DNA of 64,000 bases from the NCBI GenBank assembly GCA_023459875.1, contig JAEWRY010000024.1, positions 186,001-250,000 on the forward strand. The letters run 5' to 3'. Of this stretch, positions 44,041 to 52,444 are shown one piece after another. The notes under the pieces were generated by a model. It was not told where the DNA came from. It worked only from the letters and a program-made list of their open reading frames with translations, and made no database searches. Source of the DNA: Bacillota bacterium. GTDB taxonomy: Bacteria; Bacillota; Clostridia; Oscillospirales; Oscillospiraceae. The first letter of the stretch is position 1. Every line of letters begins with the position of its first letter. A program made the position numbers and the translations under genes.

Positions 44041-44903
44041 GAGTGGTATTATGTCCGAACCCCTACCGGGACCCCGGTTTAAAGACGACCCTTTCCGCCC
44101 GCGATGTTTTAAATCAGGTCGGAATAGAAACGGAGATCGCCCTTCCCTTTGATCTGGAAGCGGTCCGCAGGAAAGAGCTCCCGCAGGAGCTTTACTACTT
44201 CGACCTTGACGAGGCTCTGGAGGACGCGGACATGCTCATTTGCTTCGGCGGAGACGGAACCCTGCTCCACTCCGCAAAGCACGCGGTGCGCAACGCGGTG
44301 CCGATTCTCGGCGTCAATATCGGCAGCGTGGGGTTCATGGCCGAGCTGGAGCGAGGAGACCTGAAGCTGCTCTCAAAGCTTGCCACGGGCGATTATACCA
44401 CCGAGCGCCGCATGATGCTGGATGTCAAGGTAAGGCGCGCTGACCGCATTGTCTTTCACGACGTGGCTCTCAACGACGCGGCCATCACCAAGGGCGCGGT
44501 GGCGCGAGTCATTGACATTAACATTTGTGGCGACGGAGTGCTCATTGCCGAATTTTCGGGCGACGGGGTTGTGATATCAAGTCCCACCGGCTCCACGGGA
44601 TACTCCCTATCCGCAGGCGGCCCGATCGTGGAGCCGACGGCGGAAAACCTGATCGTTACGCCGATCTGCGCGCACAGCCTGCGGGTCAAGCCTCTGGTTC
44701 TGGACAAGAACAGGACGGTCAGCGTGCGCACCGGAAGGGAAGCCCACAAGAGCGCCTATCTCTCGGTGGACGGAGGAAAGGCCTTCCGGCTGAGCGCGGG
44801 AGACACAGTGGAGATTTCGAACTCTGCCCAATACACTACCTTGGTCAGGCTCACAGGAAAGAGCTTTTACCGGATCGTCCATCAAAAACTGGGGAAGGCG
44901 TGA
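44037..44903 (+). CDS. nadK: NAD kinase
   Basis: A 288-residue ATP-NAD kinase making NADP. LICFGGDGTLLHSAKH carries the catalytic GGDGT; GVNIGSVGFMAEL, NDAAITKGAVARVI (conserved NE/D motif) and GDGVVISSPTGSTGYSLSAGGPIV follow. Overlap with tlyA and 7-base gap to argR show an operon. Confidence 0.95.
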   Translation: MRVVLCPNPYRDPGLKTTLSARDVLNQVGIETEIALPFDLEAVRRKELPQELYYFDLDEALEDADMLICFGGDGTLLHSAKHAVRNAVPILGVNIGSVGFMAELERGDLKLLSKLATGDYTTERRMMLDVKVRRADRIVFHDVALNDAAITKGAVARVIDINICGDGVLIAEFSGDGVVISSPTGSTGYSLSAGGPIVEPTAENLIVTPICAHSLRVKPLVLDKNRTVSVRTGREAHKSAYLSVDGGKAFRLSAGDTVEISNSAQYTTLVRLTGKSFYRIVHQKLGKA

Positions 44904-44910
44904 GAAGCGG

Positions 44911-45363
44911 ATGAAAGGGAAACGGCACAGCGAAATTTTGCACATTATTCAGGATAACGACATCGAGACCCAGGATCAGCTTATATCCGCTTTGCGCGAG
45001 CGCGGGATGAACGCGACACAGGCTACCATTTCGCGGGACATTAAGGAACTGCATCTCATCAAGGAGCTGAGCGGCAAGGGTAACTACCGGTACGCGGTGA
45101 GCGAACAAAAGAGCTCCGTGAGCTTTGCCGGCCGCCTGCGCACGATCTTCAAGGAAGGAGTCACCTCCTTCGACATCGCGCAAAACATCGTGGTGATCAG
45201 AACCATGCCGGGCCTGGCCTCAGCCGCCGCCGCCGCGCTGGACGGGATGCAGATACCGGACATGGTGGGCAGCCTCGCAGGCGACGATACCGCCATTCTC
45301 ATCATGCGCACCGACTCTGCCGCCGCGGAGTTCTGCAGCGAAATCAATAAAATGCTCAAGTAA
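44911..45363 (+). CDS. argR: Arginine repressor ArgR
   Basis: A 150-residue hexameric regulator. N-terminal winged helix (RHSEILHIIQDNDIETQDQLISALRERG..ATQATISRDIKELHL), C-terminal arginine-binding domain (NIVVIRTMPGLASAAAAALDGM..MVGSLAGDDTAILIMRT). In clostridia argR regularly lies between nadK and recN. No arginine genes are nearby. Confidence 0.95.
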   Translation: MKGKRHSEILHIIQDNDIETQDQLISALRERGMNATQATISRDIKELHLIKELSGKGNYRYAVSEQKSSVSFAGRLRTIFKEGVTSFDIAQNIVVIRTMPGLASAAAAALDGMQIPDMVGSLAGDDTAILIMRTDSAAAEFCSEINKMLK

Positions 45364-45411
45364 AGCGTTTACATGATTGAGTTTATTCCTTTGTGGGGGA
45401 GATGACGATTT

Positions 45412-47121
45412 ATGCTTTCCCTGCTCCATATTGAGAACATCGCGGTGATCGAGCGGGCGGATATCAGCTTTGACAGTGGGTTTAACGCGCTCACCGGCGA
45501 GACCGGCGCGGGAAAATCCATCGTCATCGACGCGATTTCCGCCGTGACCGGGCAGCGCACCAGCCGGGAGCTGATCCGCACGGGGGCCAAGAGCGCGCGG
45601 GTGGAAGCGGTGTTTTCCGGAATTTCCTCCACCCCGTGGATGGCGGAGAGCGGCGTTTCCCCCGATGAAAACGGAGAGCTTTTGCTCTGCCGCGAGATCC
45701 TTTCCGACGGAAAGAATGTCTGCCGGGCAGGGGAGAGGCTGCTTACGGTTTCCCAGCTCAGGGCGCTGGGAAGCAGACTGGTCAATATTCACGGACAGCA
45801 TGACGGACAGCTCCTTCTGGATGAGGCTTATCATCTGGAGTATCTGGACCGCTTCGGCGCTCTGGAAGCTGAACTTGACGGTTATAAGGAAGCCTACGAG
45901 GCTCTTGCCGGCATCGAGCGGGAAATCTCCGCGCTGGAGATGGACGAGGCTCAGAAAGCCCGGCGCACAGACTCCCTCCGGTTTCAGATCGACGAACTGG
46001 AACGTGCCCGGCTGAAACCCGGAGAGGACAAGAGCCTTACGGAAAAACGAAATTTCCTGCGAAACGCCGGAAAGCTCATCGACGCGGTGGAGCTGGCTTA
46101 CGGCGCCCTGTCCGGCGACGAGGAAAGGGACGGCGCGGTCGCCCTTTTGCAGGTGGCGGAGTCCGCGCTGGGAAGTGGGGCTTCTCTGAGCGAGAACCTT
46201 TCGGCTCTGTCCGACAAGGCTTCGGAACTGAGCTGCGCCGCGTCGGACCTTGCCGAACTGGTGCGGGATTTCAGGGCGGAGCTGGACGTTTCGCCGGGAG
46301 AGCTGGATCAGGTGGAATCAAGACTCGACGTCATTTACCGTTTAAGAAAGAAATACGGGGATACGGTGGAAGAGATGCTCTCCTACCTGGAGCGCTGTAA
46401 AAAAGAACTGGAGGGGATTCTCTGCGCGGACGACACGCTTGTGAGGCTCGGGAAAAAACGCGACGAGGCCCTGGCGAGTGCGAAGAGCAGGGCGGAAACA
46501 CTCTCCGGGCGGCGCGTCGAGGCGGCCGCGCGGCTGCGGGACCGCATCCAGTCGGAGCTTTTTTCTCTCGATATGCCGAAGGTCCGGTTTGAAACGGAGT
46601 TTACGCGCAAGGGTGGAAAATGGGGCATGGATGCCACCGGAATGGATGAGGTGCGCTTTCTCATGTCGGCCAACGTTGGCGAATCGCCAAAGCCCATTCA
46701 GAAGATCGCCTCGGGCGGCGAGCTTGCCCGCATCATGCTGGCGCTCAAAAATGTACTGGCGGAAAACGACGATGTGACTACCCTCGTTTTCGACGAGGTG
46801 GATACGGGCGTTTCGGGCCGGGCCGCCCAGAGAGTGGCGGAGAAGCTAGCCCAGGTTTCCGTACATAAGCAGGTGCTCTGCGTTACCCACCTTCCCCAGC
46901 TGGCGGCCATGGCGGACACTCACTTCGCCGTGGAGAAAGGGGAGAGGAACGGAAGAACTTTTACCGCGGTGGAGCGGCTGGACGACGACGGGCGAAAAAA
47001 TGCTCTGGCCCGCCTGACCGGGGGGGACAGCGTGTCCGATTCCATGAGAAAGAGCGCGGGGGAACTGCTCGACGCCGCCCGTTCCTATAAAAGCAACCTA
47101 ACGAACAGATCGGCGGACTAA
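45412..47121 (+). CDS. recN: DNA repair protein RecN
   Basis: A 569-residue SMC-like ATPase used in double-strand break repair. Walker A GETGAGKSIVIDAI near residue 30, long central coiled coil (about 150-360), signature IASGGELARIMLALK and Walker B TTLVFDEVDTGVSGRAA, then QVLCVTHLPQLAAMADTHF. AGGGGGAGAT-like ribosome site. End of the nusB-recN run. Confidence 0.96.
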   Translation: MLSLLHIENIAVIERADISFDSGFNALTGETGAGKSIVIDAISAVTGQRTSRELIRTGAKSARVEAVFSGISSTPWMAESGVSPDENGELLLCREILSDGKNVCRAGERLLTVSQLRALGSRLVNIHGQHDGQLLLDEAYHLEYLDRFGALEAELDGYKEAYEALAGIEREISALEMDEAQKARRTDSLRFQIDELERARLKPGEDKSLTEKRNFLRNAGKLIDAVELAYGALSGDEERDGAVALLQVAESALGSGASLSENLSALSDKASELSCAASDLAELVRDFRAELDVSPGELDQVESRLDVIYRLRKKYGDTVEEMLSYLERCKKELEGILCADDTLVRLGKKRDEALASAKSRAETLSGRRVEAAARLRDRIQSELFSLDMPKVRFETEFTRKGGKWGMDATGMDEVRFLMSANVGESPKPIQKIASGGELARIMLALKNVLAENDDVTTLVFDEVDTGVSGRAAQRVAEKLAQVSVHKQVLCVTHLPQLAAMADTHFAVEKGERNGRTFTAVERLDDDGRKNALARLTGGDSVSDSMRKSAGELLDAARSYKSNLTNRSAD

Positions 47122-47144
47122 GGAATGTACTCCTTTTTCTACGA

Positions 47145-47173
47145 TTGACAAAGATAAGGATATGGACTATAAT
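47145..47173 (+). promoter_or_regulatory. Consensus promoter of the tyrS T-box transcript
   Basis: TTGACA (47145-47150), 17-base spacer, TATAAT (47168-47173): a perfect match to the vegetative consensus, allowed because the T-box sets output. Confidence 0.92.
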
Positions 47174-47189
47174 TTTTTTAATATGAACT

Positions 47190-47452
47190 GCGATGATGAG
47201 CATCAGTAACGCCTTGGTTTCTGCACAGAGAGCCCTCGTGAGCTGAAAGAGGGAGAGAAACCGGCTGTGAATACGGCTTTGAGCTGCTGCCCGAACGGCT
47301 TTTCGCCCAGTAGGCGCATGCCGGGTGACGCCCGTTACAGCGAGGAAGTCTCAGACTTCGTGAGGTCCCTGCCGCGAGATGGGGACAAACCAGAGGTGGT
47401 ACCGCGATTTACGCCCTCTGTCCCCGACGGACAGAGGGCATTTTTTACTTTA
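47190..47452 (+). promoter_or_regulatory. Tyrosine T-box leader with terminator
   Basis: A tRNA-sensing leader. The T-box core AGGTGGTACCGCG is at 47394-47406; its UGGU bulge would pair with an ACCA tRNA end, as in tRNA-Tyr. A UAC tyrosine codon in GAATACGG (47272-47274) is in the expected Stem I specifier place. The terminator arms GCCCTCTGTCC and GGACAGAGGGC with ATTTTTT are at about 47413-47447. Uncharged tRNA-Tyr should favour the antiterminator and raise tyrS. Confidence 0.9.
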
Positions 47453-47640
47453 TTGTAGAAGCCCAAAGGGCTTCTACAATAAAAGATGCACGCGGGACGC
47501 TCACCGTCCTCCCACGCGAGCGGTGTCATTTCCGAGGTACATGCCCCCGGAAATGACGGATTCTATTTTATCCCGCCGCATGCGGCGGAATTCTGCGAGG
47601 CAAAATACGCATCTATACGGAGCTGCTTCCCGCAAAACTA
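47453..47640. repeat. Palindromic mosaic between the T-box terminator and tyrS
   Basis: Contains TTGTAGAAGCCC/GGGCTTCTACAA (47453-47480), an inverted copy of the 20546-20617 repeat (47488-47558) with a TCATTTCCG stem, and CCGCCGCATGCGGCGG (about 47574-47589). It lengthens the T-box leader by about 190 bases. No coding frame is evident. Confidence 0.7.
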
Positions 47641-47657
47641 ACAAGGAGTGAAGGAAA

Positions 47658-48884
47658 TTGACGATTTTTGAAGAACTGAAAGCGCGCGGGCTGATCGCCC
47701 AGATGACCGACGAGGAAGAGATCAAAGAGCTCATCAACAGCGGTAAGGCTATTTTCTATATCGGGTTCGACCCCACGGCGGATTCTCTCCATGTGGGTCA
47801 TTTCATGGCCCTGTGCCTTATGAAGCGGCTGCAGATGGCGGGCAACAAGCCCATCGCCCTCATCGGCGGCGGAACAGGCATGATCGGCGACCCCTCCGGC
47901 CGGAGCGACCTGCGCCAGATGATGACGGTGGAGACCATCGAGCACAACTGCGCCTGCTTCAAGAAGCAGATGGAGAAATTCATCGACTTTTCCGAGGGAA
48001 AGGCCATGATGGTAAACAACGCCGACTGGCTCATGAGCCTTAACTATGTGGAGTTTCTCCGCGAGGTAGGCCCCCACTTCTCGGTAAACAATATGCTGCG
48101 GGCCGAGTGCTACCGGCAGCGCATGGAGAAGGGGCTCTCCTTCCTGGAATTCAACTATATGATCATGCAGAGCTACGATTTCTATGCCCTCTACCAGAAG
48201 TACGGCTGCAACATGCAGTTCGGCGGCGACGACCAGTGGAGCAACATGCTCGGCGGCACCGAGCTAATCCGGCGCAAGCTGGGGAAGAACGCCTGCGCCA
48301 TGACCATCACCCTGCTTTTAAACTCCGAGGGGAAGAAGATGGGCAAAACGGCTTCCGGCGCGGTGTGGCTGGACCCCAACAAGACCTCGCCCTACGAGTT
48401 TTATCAGTACTGGCGCAACGTGGAAGACGCGGACGTCATCAAGTGCCTGCGCCTTCTGACCTTCCTGCCTCTGGAACAAATCGACGAGATGGCAAAGTGG
48501 AAGGACAGCGAAATTAACCGCGCCAAGGAGATCCTGGCCTTCGAGCTGACCGCTTTGGTCCACAGCAGGGAAGAGGCGGAAAAGGCCCAGACCACCGCCC
48601 GGGGACTTTTCTCCGCGGGCGGGAATGCCGCCGACATGCCCGCCACCGAAATCAAGACGGAGGAGTTCACGGACGGGACCATCGGCATCCTGGACCTCAT
48701 GGTGAAATGCGCTCTCGCCCCCTCAAAGGGAGAAGCGCGCAGGCTCGTACAGCAGGGCGGGGTGGAGGTAAACGGTGTAAAGCTGGATAACATTACAGCT
48801 GTATACGGCCCAAAGGAGCTCAGCGGAAACGGGATCGTCATTAGAAAAGGAAAGAAAGTATTCCACAGGATTTTTATAGCATAA
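47658..48884 (+). CDS. tyrS: Tyrosyl-tRNA synthetase
   Basis: A 408-residue class I synthetase charging tRNA-Tyr. The HIGH box is HVGHFMAL near residue 44, the KMSKS box is KMGKTASG near 227; GFDPTADSLHVGH and QFGGDDQWSNM are TyrRS-specific; an S4 domain ends the protein (APSKGEARRLVQQGGVEVNG). TTG start with AAGGAG 9 bases upstream. Under T-box control. Confidence 0.96.
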   Translation: MTIFEELKARGLIAQMTDEEEIKELINSGKAIFYIGFDPTADSLHVGHFMALCLMKRLQMAGNKPIALIGGGTGMIGDPSGRSDLRQMMTVETIEHNCACFKKQMEKFIDFSEGKAMMVNNADWLMSLNYVEFLREVGPHFSVNNMLRAECYRQRMEKGLSFLEFNYMIMQSYDFYALYQKYGCNMQFGGDDQWSNMLGGTELIRRKLGKNACAMTITLLLNSEGKKMGKTASGAVWLDPNKTSPYEFYQYWRNVEDADVIKCLRLLTFLPLEQIDEMAKWKDSEINRAKEILAFELTALVHSREEAEKAQTTARGLFSAGGNAADMPATEIKTEEFTDGTIGILDLMVKCALAPSKGEARRLVQQGGVEVNGVKLDNITAVYGPKELSGNGIVIRKGKKVFHRIFIA

Positions 48885-48895
48885 GGAGGAATTCT

Positions 48896-49747
48896 ATGTA
48901 CCGAATCGTTAAAAAGAAGCCGTTGCACGAAACCGTAACGCAAATGGAGATCGAGGCGCCGGCGGTGGCGCGCAAAGCCCTGGCGGGACAGTTCATCATC
49001 CTGCGCATCGACGAAGCGGGAGAGCGCATTCCCCTCACCATCGCGGGGTACGACAGGAAGGCCGGCACAGTCACCATCATCTTTCAGAAGGTGGGCGCTA
49101 CAACGAACCGCCTGGACGCGCTAAAAGAGGGCGACAGCCTTCTGGATTTTGTGGGTCCCCTGGGAAAACCCAGCAATCTGGAGGGTAAGGCGGGCAAGAA
49201 GATCGCCGTCATCGGCGGCGGACTTGGAATCGCCATCGCTTACCCCCAGGCAAAGGCACTGCACGAGGCGGGCGCCGACGTGGATATCATCGTGGGCTTC
49301 CGCAGCACCAGCCTCTTCATTCTAATCGACGAGCTGGGCAAGGCCTGCCACAACCTCTATGTGATGACCGACGACGGCAGCAACGGCAACAAGGGCTTCG
49401 TGACCACGGCGCTGGAAAACCAGCTCAAGGCGGGCAGAAGATACGACGAGGTCATCGCCATCGGCCCCCTACCCATGATGCGCGCGGTGAGTATGGTTAC
49501 GAAGGAATACGATATTCCCACCACGGTCTCCATGAACCCCATCATGATCGACGGCACCGGGATGTGCGGCGGCTGCCGCCTCACCGTGGGCGGCATGACC
49601 AAATTCGCCTGCGTGGACGGCCCGGAGTTCGACGGCTTTCTGGTGGACTTTGACGAGGCCATCGCCAGAAGCCGGATGTACAAGTCCGAAGAGTTGAAGA
49701 GCATGGAGCGCCTCCACTGCAATCTGATGAAGGGAGGGGAGCGCTGA
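48896..49747 (+). CDS. nfnA: Sulfide/dihydroorotate dehydrogenase-like FAD/NAD-binding subunit (NfnA-like)
   Basis: A 283-residue flavoprotein with an N-terminal FAD-binding barrel (GQFIILRIDEAGERIPLTIAG) and an NAD-binding domain (AVIGGGLGIAIAYPQAKAL). The C-terminal motif MCGGCRLTVGGMTKFACVDGPEFDG holds a [2Fe-2S] cluster. With the next gene it forms NfnAB, a flavin-based electron-bifurcating transhydrogenase (ferredoxin, NADH, NADPH) of anaerobes; older annotation calls it a ferredoxin-NADP reductase subunit. AGGAGG precedes the ATG; it overlaps nfnB by 1 base. Confidence 0.9.
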   Translation: MYRIVKKKPLHETVTQMEIEAPAVARKALAGQFIILRIDEAGERIPLTIAGYDRKAGTVTIIFQKVGATTNRLDALKEGDSLLDFVGPLGKPSNLEGKAGKKIAVIGGGLGIAIAYPQAKALHEAGADVDIIVGFRSTSLFILIDELGKACHNLYVMTDDGSNGNKGFVTTALENQLKAGRRYDEVIAIGPLPMMRAVSMVTKEYDIPTTVSMNPIMIDGTGMCGGCRLTVGGMTKFACVDGPEFDGFLVDFDEAIARSRMYKSEELKSMERLHCNLMKGGER

Positions 49748-51156
49748 TGGCCAACATGGAGCCGAAAAAGACCCCCGCCGTGGAACAGAACCCCATGGTG
49801 CGGAAAGGCAACTTTGAAGAAGTGAGCTACGGCTATACCACCTATGAAATGGCTAAGGGCGAGGCCGAGCGCTGCCTCAGCTGCAAGAACCAGCCCTGCG
49901 TGGAAGGCTGCCCCGTGAATGTGCGCATTCCGGAGTTCATCGCGAAGATCAGGGAAAACAAGCTCGCCGAGGCTTACGGCATCCTCCGCTCCACCAACTC
50001 CCTGCCCGCCGTCTGCGGCAGAGTCTGCCCCCAGGAGAGCCAGTGTGAGTCCAAGTGCGTGCGCGGCATCAAGCACGAGCCGGTGGGCATCGGCCGGCTG
50101 GAGCGCTTTGTGGCCGACTGGGCCATGCGCCCAGAAAACGGGGGCAAGGCTGATGCGGCGAAAGCAGAGCGACACAACGGGAAAAAGGTGGCCGTCATCG
50201 GCTCCGGTCCTGCGGGGCTTACCTGCGCGGGCGATCTGGCAAAACTGGGCTACAAGGTCACGATTTTTGAAGCCTTACATACCCCCGGCGGAGTGCTGGT
50301 GTACGGCATTCCCGAGTTCCGTCTGCCCAAGGTGCTGGTCAGGAAGGAAATCGCAACGGTGGAGGCCATGGGCGTGGAAATTAGGACCAACATGGTGATC
50401 GGCCGGAGCCTCTCTCTGGACGAGCTGATGTCGGAGGAGGGCTTTGAAGCCGTGTTCGTGGGCTCGGGCGCGGGTCTTCCCAACTTCCAGAGGATTCCCG
50501 GCGAGAACCTGAACAGTGTTTATTCGGCCAACGAATTTCTCACCCGCATCAATCTGATGAAGGCCTATACCTTCCCGAAAGCCGATACCCCCGTGCGCGT
50601 GGGTAAGAGCGTCGCGGTGATCGGCGGCGGCAACGTGGCCATGGACGCCGCCCGCTGCGCCAAGCGTCTGGGTGCGGAAAACGTCTACATCGTCTACCGC
50701 CGCAGTGAGGTGGAAATGCCCGCCCGGGTGGAGGAAGTCCACCACGCGAAAGAAGAGGGCATCATCTTCAAGCTTCTGTGCAACCCCACAAAGATCATCG
50801 GGGATGAAAACGGTTACGTGAAAGCCATGGAGTGCGTGGAGATGGAGCTTGGCGATCCGGATAAGAGCGGCCGCCGCAGCCCTGTGGTGAAGAAGGGCAG
50901 CGAGTTCACCCTGAACGTGGAAACCGTGGTGGTTGCCATCGGAAACAGCCCCAACCCCCTTATCAAAAACACCACCCCCGGCCTTGCCACCGAGAAATGG
51001 GGCGGCATCGTAGCCGACGAGGAGACGGGCAGAACCTCCAAGGATGGCGTCTGGGCAGGCGGCGACGCCGTCACCGGCGCTGCCACCGTCATTCTTGCCA
51101 TGGGCGCGGGGAAGAAAGCCGCAAAGGACATCGACGAATACCTGAGTAAAAAATAA
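49747..51156 (+). CDS. nfnB: NADPH-dependent glutamate synthase-like subunit (NfnB)
   Basis: A 469-residue iron-sulfur flavoprotein of the GltD-like family. The N-terminal cluster region reads RCLSCKNQPCVEGCPVN and CGRVCPQESQCESKCVRG (two [4Fe-4S] sites); the first Rossmann motif is VAVIGSGPAGLTCAGDLAKLG, the second VAVIGGGNVAMDAARCAKRLG; GVWAGGDAVTGAATVILAMG binds FAD near the end. Partner of nfnA. A glutamate synthase role is less likely without the large subunit. Confidence 0.92.
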   Translation: MANMEPKKTPAVEQNPMVRKGNFEEVSYGYTTYEMAKGEAERCLSCKNQPCVEGCPVNVRIPEFIAKIRENKLAEAYGILRSTNSLPAVCGRVCPQESQCESKCVRGIKHEPVGIGRLERFVADWAMRPENGGKADAAKAERHNGKKVAVIGSGPAGLTCAGDLAKLGYKVTIFEALHTPGGVLVYGIPEFRLPKVLVRKEIATVEAMGVEIRTNMVIGRSLSLDELMSEEGFEAVFVGSGAGLPNFQRIPGENLNSVYSANEFLTRINLMKAYTFPKADTPVRVGKSVAVIGGGNVAMDAARCAKRLGAENVYIVYRRSEVEMPARVEEVHHAKEEGIIFKLLCNPTKIIGDENGYVKAMECVEMELGDPDKSGRRSPVVKKGSEFTLNVETVVVAIGNSPNPLIKNTTPGLATEKWGGIVADEETGRTSKDGVWAGGDAVTGAATVILAMGAGKKAAKDIDEYLSKK

Positions 51157-51161
51157 ATAAT

Positions 51162-51201
51162 ACTCAAAGGGGCGTCTCAGATTTGAGACGCCCCTTTGAG
51201 T
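51162..51201 (+). terminator. nfnB terminator
   Basis: An 18-bp perfect stem (arm ACTCAAAGGGGCGTCTCA) with a GATT loop. It shares the GTCTCA/TGAGAC inner stem and AAAGG outer part with the hairpin at 14975, with base-pair-preserving differences between. Confidence 0.88.
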
Positions 51202-51202
51202 T

Positions 51203-51285
51203 TGTCATTCTGAGGCTAAAAGCCAAAGAATCTTTGTGCGCGTCAATGACGGAATAAGATCCTTCGCTTATCGCTCAGGATGACG
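51203..51285. repeat. GTCATTCTGAG-type inverted-end repeat, copy 2
   Basis: Ends TGTCATTCTGAG and CTCAGGATGAC; inverted copy of 14886-14970 (GAAGGATCTT is read on the minus strand). As in copy 1 it abuts the GTCTCA hairpin. Confidence 0.75.
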
Positions 51286-51337
51286 TTCTTATCCGGTTTT
51301 TTACTGCTGCTGGTGTACCCAACACTCACAGGTACCT

Positions 51338-51600
51338 TAGTTAATGTTCGCTGAATAAAGCAAAAATATAGTCTATCAATGCTTCAAGCTGTTTTTGCTT
51401 TATTCAGGTGCAAGAATTTTGACCAATTATGGTCAAAAACCTTGCACTTTTGATTTGCGGCGTGTGTCCGCAAGTCAAAACGGACAGTCATCAATGTATC
51501 TGAAGCAGCATAACAGTGCTGTTTTGATGCCCCAAAGGGCAATTTTTGCCCTTTGGGCGAATGCGATGCGGAAATCGCATTCGTTCAGTGGACATTAGTT
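51338..51600. repeat. Element of six end-to-end hairpins with terminal inverted repeats
   Basis: Hairpins tile 51351-51583: 51351-51407 (CTGAATAAAGCAAAAA arm), 51408-51447 (GTGCAAG/TTTTGACC arms), 51448-51480 (TTTTGA/TTGCGG arms), 51489-51529 (CATCAA/AGCAGC arms), 51531-51557 (CCCAAAGGGCAA arm), 51559-51583 (GAATGCGAT arm). The ends TTAGTTAATGTTCGCTGAA and, on the other strand, TTAACTAATGTCCACTGAA match at 15 of 19. The right end overlaps the dapB stop codon. No coding frame and no repeated spacer. Confidence 0.75.
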
Positions 51601-52356
51601 AATGGCTTCTATCAAGGCCGACATCTGATAAAGCCCCGGTTCTTTTCCAGCAATAAATTTCGCGGAGCGAAGGGCGCCCACGGCGAACACCTCCCGGGAT
51701 GCGGCCCGGTGGGAGAGCTCGATCACCTCGTCGCGTCCCGCGAATATGACGGTGTGGTCGCCGACGATGGTACCGCCGCGGATGGAGGAAATCCCGATCT
51801 CCCGCTTGTCCCTCGGCTTGCGCACGCTCTGGCGGTCGTAGACGTACTCCGGCTCGTAGGAGAGCGCTTCCTTCGCCGCGTCGGCCAGCATGAGGGCGGT
51901 GCCGCTGGGGGCGTCCACCTTGCGGTTATGGTGGGCTTCCACGATTTCAATGTCAAAGTCATCGCCGAGCAGGGAAGCTGCTTTCCGCACTAAATCCATG
52001 AGCAGGTTAACGCCCAGGGACATGTTGGCGGAGCGGAAGATGGGGATAAGCCTGGAAGCCGCCTCGATCTTTTTAATCTGCTCGGGAGAGTACCCCGTGG
52101 TGGAGAGAACGGCAGGCAGCTTTTTTGCCGTGCAGTAGTCCAGAAGGGGAAGAAGGGCGGCAGGGTTGGAGAAATCGACCAGCACATCCGCGTCCAGTTG
52201 GCAGTCCCGGGGAGCGGAGAACACGGGAAAGTCACGGGTTACCGGACCCAGAATATCAAAGCCGGCCACAACCTCGACCTGGGCGTCGGCGGCACAGATA
52301 GACTCCAGCACCCGGCCCATCCGGCCGTTGCAGCCGGAGATGATTATCTTCAGCAT
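51595..52356 (-). CDS. dapB: 4-hydroxy-tetrahydrodipicolinate reductase
   Basis: A 253-residue NAD(P)H reductase of the lysine/dipicolinate pathway. ISGCNGRMG at residues 7-14 binds the cofactor; VDFSNPAA, STTGYS, and EAHHNRKVDAPSGTA (about 140-154, catalytic His and Lys) are diagnostic. Last gene of asd-dapA-dapB, with a hairpin before it. The product also feeds spore dipicolinate. Confidence 0.96.
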   Translation of the reverse strand: MLKIIISGCNGRMGRVLESICAADAQVEVVAGFDILGPVTRDFPVFSAPRDCQLDADVLVDFSNPAALLPLLDYCTAKKLPAVLSTTGYSPEQIKKIEAASRLIPIFRSANMSLGVNLLMDLVRKAASLLGDDFDIEIVEAHHNRKVDAPSGTALMLADAAKEALSYEPEYVYDRQSVRKPRDKREIGISSIRGGTIVGDHTVIFAGRDEVIELSHRAASREVFAVGALRSAKFIAGKEPGLYQMSALIEAIN

Positions 52357-52373
52357 GGCAGCTCCTTTCAGGG

Positions 52374-52430
52374 GGCCAGGCCCCCGACGGAAGATAAAGG
52401 CCCGGCAATCCGCGGGGGAGAGCCGGACCT
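52374..52430 (-). terminator. Hairpins between dapA and dapB
   Basis: On the minus strand AAGGTCCGGC pairs with GCCGGGCCTT (about 52391-52430), followed 3' by TTATCTT; a second palindrome GGGGGCCTGGCCCCC (52374-52388) follows. It may reduce read-through into dapB. Confidence 0.6.
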
Positions 52431-52444
52431 TTTTTGTGCTTCAA

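Noticed and set aside
51351..51583. CRISPR array or integron attC chain
   Set aside because: The stems differ in sequence, there is no constant repeat with spacers, and no cas or integron integrase gene or attC core sites were seen.
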